Positions 23,000 through 34,271 of a stretch of DNA of 53,982 nt are shown one piece after another. The notes beneath the pieces were generated by a model. That model had not been told where the DNA came from. It saw only the letters and a program-made list of their open reading frames with translations, and did no database searches. The stretch comes from Helicostylum pulchrum (lineage: Eukaryota > Mucoromycota > Mucoromycetes > Mucorales > Mucoraceae): contig JAIXMO010000098.1 in assembly GCA_025677825.1 (NCBI GenBank), positions 1 through 53,982 on the forward strand, in the 5' to 3' direction. The translations under genes and the position numbers were made by a program. Position 1 is the first letter of the stretch; every line of letters begins with the position of its first letter.

Positions 23000-24810
23000 T
23001 TAAGCTTCAACAGTTTTACGAGACTTTATACGCCAGTTAAAAGAAGCCATACGTTTTACAAAACTATTAGTCGACACATTTTCTTCTGAGGACCCATATA
23101 ATTGATTGACATCGTTCGTAGTATGATAATGTTCACCGATATATAACTGTTGATGAGGATCCAAGATATCTTTAGCAGAAGAAGTCCTTCTAATCTGTTT
23201 AGCTTTTTTAGCTTTTAAACCGTTGCCAATTTTTATAAAAGCTGATTTAGAGCGCGAAAGCCCCTTTTCTTCTGGAGAAGAAGGTACATCATATAGTGTC
23301 TTTAGGCCATGGTTGCTTTTACGTTTAGACATTGTTTTTTCCATGACAGATCTTCTTTTCTTTTTTGAACTTGTTCGAGCACGCGTATCATTTATTGTAG
23401 TAGTAGTTGGTATAAGGTCAGGTGAACTAGGTGGTTGGGGTAAAGGTTTTTGAGGAACTTTATATTCGTTATCAGATACAAAGGACCAAGAAGAAGAACT
23501 AGTAGAATCTACAGTGGAAGTACTTGTTTTTCTTGGGGTAGTTGTTATTACAGGTTCGTTAAAATAAGATTGTTGTTGATGTTGTTGTTGTTGGTGGTAT
23601 TGAATAACAGGAGAAGGTTCAGGACTAGCAGGTAAATGATGGTGTTTCTTTACAGTGATTAAAGAAGCTAAACGAAGTAAAGATTTTTTCTTTGTTAGAG
23701 ATTTATCTACAGTAGGGGAATCCGGTGTAGCGGGAGGAGATAATAATTCTTGACGATGCTTTAAAGAAGAAGAACGCTGAGGTACGGATCGAATGACTAA
23801 AATTGGTTTAGGTTTTTGAGGTAGTACATCATTATTAGATGGTGAGAAAAGTTGGAATGAGTTCTCTAATGCGATCTTTTCAAATGCGGGTATTAAAGTA
23901 GTCAACATATCTTGCGATTGTCTTTGTTGTGATCTTCTTCTAGGTTTAAATGGTAATTCTGGTAATTTGGGGGCTGTATCCACTTTAATATCAATAGAGA
24001 AATCCATATCAAATAAACTCATAATTTCATTAGCTAAATTTTGAGATACAACACTTGACGTAATACCAGTGTCACTTGTCCAACTCAATCTATTTTTACC
24101 AAACCCACTTTTACGTCGAGCTTGTTTCGCTGTATCATCATTAATAACTGGATTCGCTGGTAAAGGCTTTTCGGATAAAGGTGATGGAGCTCGAACAATA
24201 GCAAATTCCACTGACTCATTAGAAAGCGTAGCGTTAGGTTGTGAAAATATAGAATCCAAGTTGCTATTATTATTGGCTTTGCTACTAGTATTAGTAGTAG
24301 TATTAGTATTAGTAGCAGTAGTAGGTTCTATCACCGGTGCAACTGTTTCATTTTCTTCCTCGGCTATCCAAAGGTCATCTCCTTGTCCATCATCTTCATC
24401 TTCAAATATTTCATCTTCGTATTGAAATATCGGTTTAATGGGTCTAAAAGCCTCAATGGTCTGTGCGTACTGTGCAAATATTTCTTCTAATCCTTCTTGT
24501 GTCATTTCCTCTAAAGACCTGTAAAAAAAATTTTAAGATGACTTTTTTTTTTTAAAAAAAAAAAAAAAAAGACTTACTCTGGTGTAAAATATTGCCATCG
24601 AGTCATTTGTTGTAACCACTCTGGTGGAGTACTTGTATAGACAACATGAAGCATATTTTTTATAACAGCTGTCTTTCGTAATGAATGTAGATCGGGAGGT
24701 GCAAAAGTAAGTTGAGCTAATTTATAATTGGATATAGCTGCTAGTTGAATAGGATTATGCGAAGGTACTACATGTTTAGCAATAATGGGTGATTTTATCC
24801 CTTTCAACAT
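23000..24810 (-). CDS. Uncharacterised low-complexity Ser/Thr-rich protein
   Basis: Two exons, 24810-24578 and 24518-23000, join in frame (phase 2) to 583 residues. The N-terminal ~110 residues look folded (hydrophobic and aromatic residues, TPPEWLQQMTRWQYFTPE, then an EEIFAQYAQTIEAF helix). An acidic patch (EDEIFEDEDDGQGDD) follows, then ~450 residues of disordered Ser/Thr/Pro/Lys-rich sequence with poly-Thr/Asn runs and a QHQQ-rich stretch. Several PPxxP-like segments (KPLPQPPSSP, EKPLPANP) and basic clusters (SSKKKRRS, KKAKQIRR) could be SH3-binding and phosphorylation sites. This composition resembles fungal polarity or signalling adaptors, but I recognise no family. It lies head to tail with, and 173 bp from, the karyopherin gene upstream. 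Confidence 0.7.
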
Positions 24811-24983
24811 AGTTGGTCAAAGTTATTTTATTATGAAGTATAAAAGAAAAAAGTGAGAAAAGAAGTAAAAGAGAAGAAGGATAATCTTATTTTATTTATT
24901 TGATTCCCAACAACAGCGTAGCACTAACACAAGGTCGGTTGTCTTTTTTTATTATTACTGCTATAAAAAAGTGCTTATAATTT

Positions 24984-27741
24984 TTAAACTTTACCAAAAG
25001 ATGTGTTTCCTAAACCTCTACATTTAATAGAAAACAGGTTTATATTTTCCTTAAATCTCTTTAAAGACCTAGTACTATAGAAAGAAAGAGAGAGAAAAAA
25101 AAAATTAAGATTGATATATTTATTTTGTATAACCCAACATTAATATACCCGAGTACTCCTTTAAGAAATGTCTCCTTATCGTTTGGGGTAACTAACATAC
25201 TAGGAAACCCATCCTAATGTAATATATAAAGATTTTTTTTTAGAAAACAAAGAAAGTTATAAAGTTTAAAATGTATGATCTTACTGTAGCTAATAATGTA
25301 TGTAACCACTGTCTGCATGGCTGCATGTACTTTCCAATCATCTTGTACAGAACATCTATAAGCGGACCTGAAAAGGATCTAGGCACACGGCCTCCAATTC
25401 CCTATTTTATGTACTCAATATAACTCTTTTTTATAACTAAAAACCAAAAATTACCATTAATAGTTGTTCCATAATTTGCATTCCCATATTCATCATCATT
25501 GTATCCACTATCTTTGCTATTTCTGAAACTTCTTCATAATCTTGACTTACAAAATCAGCCTACAATATACTTTTAGTCATCATTCGTTTTTTTTTTTAAT
25601 AGTAATAGTAGTAGTAGTAGTATTCCTATTTACCATAAAATTAAGCGCTGACTTTAATGCCAATCTTTCTTGTAATCCCATTCCCGCAATAACAAACATA
25701 AAGATAGTGTGAATCATATTTTGAGGTAACCGATAAAATGCCAAAGGGCAACGTCTAATAGTCTAATATAGAGTATAACGTGTTAATATTATATATAAAT
25801 ATTATATGTGCAAAAATAGATTTTTTTTTATTACTTACCCTAGATATTAATCCGAAATAGCTATCAACTACATCTGGATAATGCTCCATTGCTAAAAAAA
25901 GTTAATACCAAAAAAAATAAAAATATACATATATATATATGTACATAATTTTTACCTTCAGTATCTTGAATAAATTCCAAAGTTTTAGTGGTAAGCTTAA
26001 ATAATAAATCTCTCAGCCTTTCGAAATGAGTCGTTTGTCCTCCATATACGGTCATCATAAACGAAGCAGTATCTAACCAACATGCAAAAGGTGCCAATCC
26101 ATAACTTGATTCCAACAGCGACGCAAGATCGCCAAAGTTTAAACTCAAAAGAGGACTTGTGGATTTCATACCGAGTTCTAAAAAATGCGATAAAGCCTTA
26201 GCGATCTCCTCATCTGTACCCCAAGCCGAAGCGATCTGTATAGACGATTCTCGAATAGCAAATGTGATTTCATTAAATCCTTCTACAGTAGAATACAATT
26301 GTGCCATACGTCCACTAGCATAACTGTCATAAACTGAGTTTCGTTCGGTTAACGATTGGTAATCATCGTTAGGGGATTGAATACCTCGGCAGCAAGCGGC
26401 CAAGTAATGAAGTTGGACCAAGACCGCATCTCGCGCATGGCTACGATCTGATTCCATAGCCTTTGAAATACCTTGCAATATATCTCCTGTCAAAGTCATT
26501 AACGGTGACATGGCTCTATCAGGAGGTAACACCTGAATGACACCAGCTACAGACTCTACCACCTTTTGCATAATATTTGACTTGATATTTGAATTTGCCA
26601 TGGCTGCATATACATGCATTAAACTATCTAATTCGTCTACCAAATATTCTCTACATGCGTCACAGATATCTGCAAAGGCTGAACTGGCAGCAGGTGCTAA
26701 TTGCAAATCACTAAGACAAGGTGCAATATAATTCATGACAGATCCAAGGAACTGAGGGTGTACTTTTAACCATTCTGAAAGTGACCCGATTAACAACAGT
26801 ACGGTATTTTTAAGTCGGACACTACTATTCTCTCTGATACCACCCAATACATTTTGGGCAAAGAATTTAGCAATATGTTGATCTTCAGTAGGAGAGATTT
26901 CTTCGGATATACTCTTTAAACAAAACAACGTAGCCTCTAAATCTTGTGAAGGAAAAGGTAACGAAGACCACTGGGTAATAATATATAGACTATGATCAAG
27001 TAAGATGGAAAGCATTTCTTCGCGAAGTATATAATAAGGATTGATCATGGTATCACCTAAATCTCTTCTCCAAATCTTGAACTTATCCTTGACGTCTTTA
27101 TCCCACGTATTCCAAACATCTTCCTCGGGGTATCGAGCATTTTTAATTAAAATCTTTACTAATTCTCTATACATACCCATAGCGGTTTGACCACACTCCA
27201 TCCTCCATGTATCCGTTTCTTTTACAGGTAATATACTCTCGTCGAATAAAGTCTCTTGTAGCACGTACCAAAAATTTAATGGGATTTCAGATACCTCTTG
27301 ATCAATAGGAAAATATCCTTGATATCCAGTCAATTGAATAATCATGCTCATCAAATCATTCAGTTTAGGTTCGGCTAACTGAGTAGCAATATAATCTGTA
27401 TACGTCTCTCCAAATCCCGTGAATAATTTAGCGAGTAATTTTCCTGTTTCCTCATCCTCTTCTATTCCGGTTTTTTTTTTAGTTGCAATAACTTTTTATT
27501 TTTATTCCTGTTATTTTTTATTTTTTTACCTGTAATTGAAACTGTAAATTTTAACTTCATATCATCACTGGTAAAACAAGCCAATAAATCATTTCTATAA
27601 GTTTGGTATCTAGTCCAAGAAGTTTGTTGCATAGATTCTAAAAGTACTTCTACAGCTGGTTCGAATAAAACTTCGTCTCCTAATAACGACATGACTTTTT
27701 GTAATAAAGGGTATGCAGCTCTACAACACAAAAATCAGTAT

Positions 27742-27777
<36 letters not shown>

Positions 27778-28750
27778 TATTAAAGCACTTACTCTAAATC
27801 AAATCCATACTGAATCCAACTTTGTAAACATCGCATTGCCTTTTTTTGAATAAACACGTCGGTATTTGAGAACAGAAATTCGGATAATTTCGATAATACC
27901 AACGGGATGCTCTCTTTTAACTCTCCAATCAACTGTAACCTTTTTTGTTTTATTTTATCAGTAACCTTCCAAACCAAAAAATAAGAAAGAAAAAAAAACT
28001 TACTTTTTACCACCCATGATATTAGCATTTGCTACTTCCTCAGGAACAAGAGTAAAAAATTCTAAAATGGCCAACTGGATAGGTTCATTAGGCACACCAT
28101 ATGCGTGGGACCCAACTTGTAACGCATCAACAGTTGCTGTAATAAAATGAGGCCATTGATCGGGTACTGTATGAAACGCATATGCTATCAACTACATATA
28201 ACTATTTAAAAAAAAAATCATGCTTTTTTTTTTGTGTATAGATCCTTACTGCTAAAAAAAGTTTTGTTGTCACGAAAAGAGGTCCTCCGCATAACCGAAC
28301 AGTCCATCCCAACAACTCGTCTCTTAACCAATCGATTCTATCTTCTGGCAACGTATCCCTACACATACAAACAACAATCAAAAAAAAAACTGATTCCCCC
28401 CAAAAGCAACTTATCTCTTACCAATCACGTGTAATCTTTACTTGAAAGGTATGAGCTCCAAAGAACCTACACTGTTCAGACTATAAAACCCCCATCAACA
28501 ACAACGACAACAAAATAGGTTCATTTTTATATATATTTACCTGAGACCCTAACAATTGCGAAGCAATTTCCCAAGCATAAGGTTGCTTTTGTAAAGATTG
28601 AAGTTGTTCTTGAATAAGTTTTGTAACATTGACATCACTCGAACTATACAGTTGTCCAATAAGCTTAACTTTAAAAGTTAGTTTTATTTATTTATTTTGG
28701 TGTTCTTTGGTTTTTTTACAAACTCTTTCAACTTGTAAAGGTGATTCCAT
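24984..28750 (-). CDS. Importin-13/Kap122-like karyopherin-beta
   Basis: Fourteen exons (28750-28720, 28668-28541, 28480-28422, 28358-28250, 28191-28004, 27939-27793, 27720-27530, 27461-25956, 25891-25839, 25762-25634, 25559-25455, 25401-25285, 25213-25149, 25074-24984) close in frame to 972 residues, the usual length of importin-13 (~960). The start VERVFKLIGQLYSSSDV and SEQCRFFGAHTFQVKI form the importin-beta N-terminal helix pair. The middle is HEAT repeats, with an exportin-1-like segment around PDQWPHFI. The C-terminal LKGVLGTRSLKRFKE..IKCRGL matches the end of this subfamily. It carries cargo through nuclear pores under Ran control. The tiny first exon and the phase-2 exon 13/14 junction are supported only by alignment and phase. 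A (CT)n tract fills intron 6. Confidence 0.88.
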
Positions 28751-28957
28751 GCTTTTATAGAACAACAAAAAAAAAAAAGAAAAAGAAAAACAAAGGCGGT
28801 GTTTATAAACATCCTCCCCTTTTGAGGTTTTTTTGTATGTAAAAGTGGCTTTTTTTATAAAATGGGGGGGTGCAGTGTTAAAAATATAGCTTCAAAATAA
28901 CTATTCGGGTTTATTTACTTTTTTTTTTTTTTCTGCACTGTAAAAAAACCCTTAAAG
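28751..28957. promoter_or_regulatory. Shared divergent promoter of karyopherin and NAA10 genes
   Basis: Only 207 bp separate the two start codons, so both promoters must lie here. The stretch holds homopolymer runs: A-rich at 28768-28784, a G run at 28865-28871 and a T run at 28917-28932. Such nucleosome-free poly(dA:dT) tracts are typical of divergent fungal promoters. No TATA box or specific site is assigned. Confidence 0.5.
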
Positions 28958-29739
28958 ATGAACGTCAGACAAGCAACTGTAAGTACTAGGAACGAATAAA
29001 AAACGTGTTTTGCAGTCAAAAAAATGTTTTACTAAAATACTATAAAAAAAGGTTGAGGACTTGATTTATATTCAAAACTGTAATTTATTAGATCTCCCAG
29101 AGAACTATCAAATGAAGTATTGTAAGTTGCTACTTAAACGACAACAAAGAAACATACTAAACGATGTTACCTAGACCTTTATCACGCTTTATCTTGGCCT
29201 CAATTATCCTTTGTAGCTGAAGACGAAAGTGGAAAAGTTGTTGGATATGTTTTAGCTAAAATGTAAAGAACAACAAAATATGTACATGGCAAAAACAAAA
29301 AACTAACACACACACACACATACAAACTAGGGAAGAAGAACCTAGTGATGTTCCTCACGGTCATATCACCTCTTTATCCGTTATGCGTACCTACAGACGT
29401 TTAGGTCTTGCTCAAAAATTGATGACTCAAGCTACTTTACAAATGGCTCAAGTATTTGGTGCTCACTACGTTTCTTTACATGTTCGCAAGACCAATCGAG
29501 CAGCTATTGGTCTTTACAGAGACACCTTAAAATTCGAGTAACGTATTCCTCTCTCTCTATTATGTGTGTATGTGTATAACTAACTCTTTTTATTATTACT
29601 ATTTAAAAGTGTGCATGATATTGAAAAGAAGTATTATGCAGATGGTGAAGACGCATTAGCTATGCGATTAAACTTAAAAGAACCTAAACCAGTTATTCGT
29701 GGCATTGTTGAAGAAGTAAACCAAGTTGTTGCTCAATAA
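28958..29739 (+). CDS. NAA10: Catalytic subunit of N-terminal acetyltransferase A (NatA)
   Basis: Five exons (28958-28978, 29052-29121, 29175-29262, 29331-29537, 29610-29739) join to 171 residues. The protein starts [20 protein letters not shown] and has the GNAT fold throughout. The [20 protein letters not shown] strand-helix, the [10 protein letters not shown] strand and the acetyl-CoA loop [10 protein letters not shown] (RxxGxA type) are all present. The typical NAA10 end [12 protein letters not shown] also occurs. With NAA15 it acetylates the N-termini of nascent Ser/Ala/Thr/Gly proteins at the ribosome. The start ATG gives the canonical M-N-(I/V)-R opening. The 7-codon first exon is typical of the intron-rich style of this genome. 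The gene ends 7 bp before the stop codon of the opposing SUS1 gene. Confidence 0.93.
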
Positions 29740-29746
29740 ATAAATT

Positions 29747-30241
29747 TTATTCAAGATGTTCATCTAGAAATTTCTTGATTTGTTCTAATAAATCCTTTTT
29801 GATAGATTCTTGAATGGTTGCTATATGATAATATTAAAGGAAAAGATAACACACCCCTTATACTATATATACTTTACTTTTACCATGATCTTCTACGTCT
29901 TTTAATAATTCATCTAATGAAATAGTATCTACGTTCTTATTACGTATAGTATCTAATTACAATTATTATTATTTATTTTTTTAAAACCCACTTTTTTATA
30001 TACAAGCAACTTATTATATCTACCTCGACAATGAGCATCTAAATTGTCATTCCAACCTGAATCTGATAACCTTGCACGTAAAATTTGTAACAACCTATTT
30101 TATATGTTGGCCTTTCTTTTTGCATAAAACTAAAAAAAAAATAAAAACCAGCACCACAAAAAAAAAACCTTGCCTTTCTTTTTCTCCCGATTCAACAAAT
30201 AACCTATTCACCGCTGCTTGTTCCTTTTCTGATTCTGACAT
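29747..30241 (-). CDS. SUS1: Sus1/ENY2 transcription and mRNA-export factor
   Basis: Four exons (30241-30174, 30094-30024, 29952-29884, 29820-29747) join to 93 residues, the size of Sus1/ENY2. The family path is clear: LFVESGEKERLLQILRARL, SGWNDNLDAHC, a short variable loop, then ESIKKDLLEQIKKFLDEHL. The fold is a helical wrap that binds Sgf11 in the SAGA deubiquitinase module and Sac3 in TREX-2, coupling transcription to mRNA export. The first intron works only with a GC donor (AAAG/GCAAGG): the nearby GT site two codons on puts the rest in a wrong frame. All four exons are under 75 nt. The 3' end abuts NAA10 tail to tail. Confidence 0.88.
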
Positions 30242-30887
30242 TAAGATGAGAACTATTAAATATGTAAGTCACAAAGAACAAAGTTATCAAAAAAAAACTT
30301 TACCCTGTATTATGTTACTTTCCAAATAAGAAGAGAGAAAAAACTCTTTGAAAGGAAAGCACTTTTTCCTTTTTTTAAAAAAGTCAACTTTGTGACTACT
30401 ATGGAAACACGCCTGTATACAGTGCTTACCGTGTCAACTGAGATGGATATCTTCGATCTCAGATCGAAGCCAGAAAAGTTTACTCTAATTACTCAGATTC
30501 AGCGAGCAGTTAATGAATCCCCTGACAAGTGGCTTTTTCGGCGAACAGCGTGAATTCATTATGTCCAAATGAATTCATTATTTTTGAGCGTAATTACTTT
30601 TTTTTTATTTATAATAAATACTATTATCTGTGCTTGAATTTAATAGATAGTGTAAAAATAGGCAGATGATAGAATATCCAGCGACTTGAACACTTTAAAT
30701 GAGTACTTACATATGTAGCTGCGTGAACTAAAGTATTGAATCATGAGTCATGTAAGTACCCATATAGACACGATTAAATAGATTGCATGAGCTATTTTAT
30801 CAATCCAATGATTATTTATTTTATCTTTTTTTTATTTAAAAAAAATCATTTTTTCTTTCTTTTATATACATTTTTTCTTTTATTTTC
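30242..30887. other. Intergenic upstream of SUS1
   Basis: No gene is seen. A 19-bp palindrome, CTTCGATCT-c-AGATCGAAG, occupies 30451-30469. Further on, TGAATTCATTA occurs twice about 20 bp apart (near 30550 and 30570). The rest is AT-rich. Confidence 0.5.
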
Positions 30888-31300
30888 GTACAAAATGATA
30901 CTGCTCTTCTTAAAACAACCGCTATGCAAAAGAGCGCTTGCTACAAACGTTCGAATGTGGTCTACCCAACCGTGGTACTGTATAGATAACAGACTACCTT
31001 TTTTTTTGGCACTTTATAAAGGTACGTAAAAAGTAATATGTTGTACTTTCTTTCTGGACGCGTAAATAGAACATGTACCAAGAATTCCTCCAAAACTATT
31101 ATTCGCTCAAAACAACTAGAGCTATTACAAAGAATGGTGAAAATTTTACGCGAGAATAACCTTTGTGAAAAAGTGTTTGTTTCGCCTGTTTGCCTAGCAA
31201 GCTCAGAGATTTTGAAGAGAGATACAGCCCCTACTACTGTTACATCTAAATTAGCTTCCCTGACTCTTGTCACACACAAACTTGAGTCACAAGTATAAAT
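30888..31300 (+). repeat. Dispersed repeat, copy 2, with relic ORF
   Basis: This is the longest of three related segments. It contains a block ending in TATAAAGGTACGTAAAAAGTAATATG and then a frame (31038-31298, 86 residues) opening MLYFLSGRVNRTCTKNS. The copy at ~53,445 opens MLHSFSERVKRACTKIS in the same position. The shared reading frame with changed codons suggests a former protein-coding sequence, but I recognise no family. Confidence 0.55.
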
Positions 31301-31400
31301 ACCAACGATGAAATTGCTTAGCAAACGCGGGAGGGTTATACAATATAAAAAAACATTCTCGATTTATATATTTCACCCTTTTCTTTCTTTAATAAATAAA

Positions 31401-32205
31401 ATGTATACTCAACCAACTAAAGCACTTTTTTCAACCATTAAACCTTATTACAGTAACGAAGTACTGATCTGCGCTACAAAAGGATACATCTTTGCACTTC
31501 GAAAAACAAATGGACAAATTATTTGGAAACTTAAAATTGATTCCTCTACCTGTACAGCTTCTCTCTTTATAACTGATAATGATACAATCATTGTAGGTAC
31601 TTCAAATCAAACTTTTTCGATTGATCTTATGACTGGTAAAATCAATTGGGCAAATACTTTACCAGTAAGTAAAAACAAAAGCAAATTCATTTTTTTTTTT
31701 TATTATTGACGCTCTACATATTTAGCGTGTAGAATATAAAGAAGTCACTGTAGTCGCTATTCCAAGTCCTCAATTACAATACCAATCATTCAATACAGAA
31801 GAGCACGAATTTGGTTTACCACCACCTTACGAACCCTCGGAAGGTCAACACACTCCTTATATACTAGCTTGTTCTAAAGGACTTGTGACAGCCATCCACC
31901 CTAAAACAGGCGCCACACAATGGACATACGATATTCCATTAAACGCTCAACAACTTCCTGTTGTTATCGTCGAACCGCCTACAAAATATGCAAACAAACC
32001 TACCATATTTATAGGCATTTCCACTACTGTCTATAGCCTCAATGCTGAAACTGGTAGGCTTAATTGGGCAACCCAACTTTCTTATACCGGTTCTGGTTCA
32101 GAATATATTACCTTGGCTAGTTCTTGGAGTTCAAAACTAGCTGTTGAAACACATATTTCATTTAATCAAAATCCTGCTTTACGTCATTTATCTCCCAACC
32201 CATAA
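31401..32205 (+). CDS. Compact PQQ-repeat protein, tandem copy A
   Basis: Two exons, 31401-31664 and 31726-32205, join to 247 residues. Exon 1 is exactly 88 codons, as in copies B and C. Four PQQ-like blades are seen: YIFALRKTNGQIIWKLKI, TFSIDLMTGKINW, LVTAIHPKTGATQWTYD and VYSLNAETGRLNW. Between them lie a Tyr/Gln-rich linker (LQYQSFNTEEHEFGLPPPY) and VEPPTKYANKP. The C-terminus ASSWSSKLAVETHISFNQNP is shared with copy B. It belongs to subfamily 1 (MYTQ... start), which lacks the acidic N-terminal extension of copies D and E. No signal peptide is visible, and the function is unknown. Confidence 0.82.
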
Positions 32206-32252
32206 ACATTTTGGATCAAAATAAAAAAAAATTGCTCAGCACTTTTATTTGT

Positions 32253-32261
32253 GTTACGTGA
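32253..32261 (+). promoter_or_regulatory. GTTACGTGA motif between copies A and B
   Basis: It lies about 10 bp after CTCAGCAC (32235-32242). The same pair recurs between copies B and C (33173-33208) and between C and D (34151-34188, with GTTACGTAAC). TTACGTGA also sits directly before the start codon of copy E (35449-35456). It may be a bZIP-type site or simply duplicated flank. Confidence 0.35.
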
Positions 32262-32331
32262 TAAATTTTAAAGTACTTCCCTTTTTTTAACTATTAAATA
32301 TACCTCTTTAGACAACCAAAACAAAAACAAA

Positions 32332-33146
32332 ATGTATATCCAACCAACTAATGCGCTTTTTTCAATCGATAAACCATTTCACAGTAACGAACTACTGATC
32401 TGCGCTACAAAAGGATGCGTCTTTGCACTTCGAAAAACCAACGGATATATTGTTTGGAAACTTAAAATTGGTTCTTCTACCTGTATAATTTCTCTTTTTA
32501 TAACTGGTGACGATACAATCATTGCAGGTACACTAAATAAAACTTTTTCTATCGATCTTATAACTGGTAAAACCAATTGGATAAATGTCCTACCTGTAAG
32601 TTAAACAAAAAACAAATCTATTTTTTTTATTATTATTATTGACGTTCAATATAGGGCGTAGAATATGAAGAAATTACTGTACTCGCTATACCAGGTCCTC
32701 AATTACAATACCAATCATTTAATACAGAAGGATATGAGTTAGATTTACCCCCAAATTATGACGAACCCTCTGAACGTCAACACATTCCTTATATACTAGC
32801 TTGTTCTAAAGGTTCTGTAACAGCCATCCACCCTAAAACAGGTACCACAGAATGGACATTTCATACCCCGATAACCGCAAAACAACTTCCTACAGCCATC
32901 ATTGATCCACCTACAAAACACGCAAACAAACCCATCGTATTTATTGGTATCTCCAGTACGATCTATAGTCTTGATGCTGAGACCGGTAAACTTAATTGGA
33001 CTGCAACTCTTTTTGGTACTCTTTTTGGTTCTAAATATATTACTTTAGCTAGTTCTTGGAGTTCAAAATTAGCTGTTGAAACACATACTTCATTTAATCA
33101 AAATCCTGTTCTACGTCAATTAACTCGCAACCCTCCCATCTATTAA
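32332..33146 (+). CDS. Compact PQQ-repeat protein, tandem copy B
   Basis: Two exons, 32332-32595 and 32655-33146, join to 251 residues. The second exon has no in-frame ATG near its start and is found only by homology to copy A. Blades: CVFALRKTNGYIVWKLKI, TFSIDLITGKTNW, SVTAIHPKTGTTEWTF and IYSLDAETGKLNW. Compared with A it has a small internal repeat before the last strand (TLFGTLFGSKY) and changes in the linker (GYELDLPPNYDEPSE). The C-terminal SKLAVETHTSFNQNP is intact. The start lies 931 bp after that of copy A, so the unit duplicated is gene plus flank. Confidence 0.8.
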
Positions 33147-33305
33147 ATAAAATTGAATAAAATAAAATTGTGCTCAGCACCCTTTTTACTTTTGTGTGTG
33201 TTACATGACTAATTCTAAAATGATGTACAGAAAGGCATTCCCCCTTTTTTTTCCTTTTTTCTTTTCTACATTATTAAAATATAACTCTTTTAGACAGAAC
33301 TAAAA

Positions 33306-34057
33306 ATGTATACCCAAGCAATACATCTACAGTCCTTAGCCGATAGACCCTTTTACAGTAACGAATTACTGATCTGCTCTACAAAAGGATATATCTTTGC
33401 ACTTCGAAAAACAAACGGACAAATTATTTGGAAACTTCAAATTGGTTCTTCTACATGTACAACTTCTCTTCTTATAACTGATAATGATACAATCATTGCA
33501 GGTACATCAAATAAAACTTTTTCAATTGATCTTATAACTGGTAAAACCAATTGGATAAATTCCTTATCAGTAAGTAAAAAGAAAAAAGAGCAAATCGATT
33601 TTTTTTTCTCACTGTCACTCTCTAAACATAGTATGATGAAGAGTATAAAGAAGTCACTGTAGTCGCTAATCCAAGTCCTCAATTACAATACCAATCATTC
33701 AATACAGAAGAGCATGAATTTGGTTTACCACCACCTTACGAACTTTCAGAAGGTCAACACACTCCTTATATACTTGCTTGTTCTAAAGGTCTTGTGACAG
33801 CCATCCGCCCTAAAACAGGTACCACACAATGGACATACTCCTTCCCAGTAAACGTTCAGCAAGTTCCTGTAGCTATCATCGAACCACCTACCAAACATAT
33901 AAACAAACCCATTGTCTTTATAGGTATCTCTAGTACTGCCTATAGCCTTGATGCTGAAACCGGTAAACTTAACTGGGCAACCCAACTTTCTTATACTGGT
34001 TTTGGCTCTAAATATATTACCGTGGCTAGTTCTTGGAGCTCAAAACTAAGCTGTTGA
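33306..34057 (+). CDS. Compact PQQ-repeat protein, tandem copy C, truncated by frameshift
   Basis: Two exons, 33306-33569 and 33632-34057, give 229 residues. The four blades are present (YIFALRKTNGQIIWKLQI, TFSIDLITGKTNW, LVTAIRPKTGTTQWTY, AYSLDAETGKLNW). Copies A and B read CTAGCTGTTGAAAC in the C-terminal SKLAVET segment, whereas this copy reads CTAAGCTGTTGAAAC. The extra A (about 34048) shifts the frame into a TGA after SKLSC, removing about 20 residues including the NQNP end. Further small indels follow in the next 40 bp, consistent with relaxed selection after the shift. It may still fold, or be an early pseudogene. Confidence 0.75.
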
Positions 34058-34271
34058 AACACAATACTTTCATTTAATTAAAATCCCCAGTTCTACTTTA
34101 TCTCCCAATCCCATAATCCCCTTTTTAAAGTAAAATATCGGATAAAAATACTCAGCACCTTTTTGTTACTTTATGTGTGTTACGTAACTTGTTTTAAAAA
34201 AGATAGTTATTTATATTCAAAAAATAAAAAGGGTCTCTCTCTTTTTTTTTTCTCTTTACATTATTAACAAT

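Noticed and set aside
27740..27780. (CT)n tract as a separate feature
   Set aside because: It is the polypyrimidine-like filling of a karyopherin intron and does not exceed what is common in this sequence.
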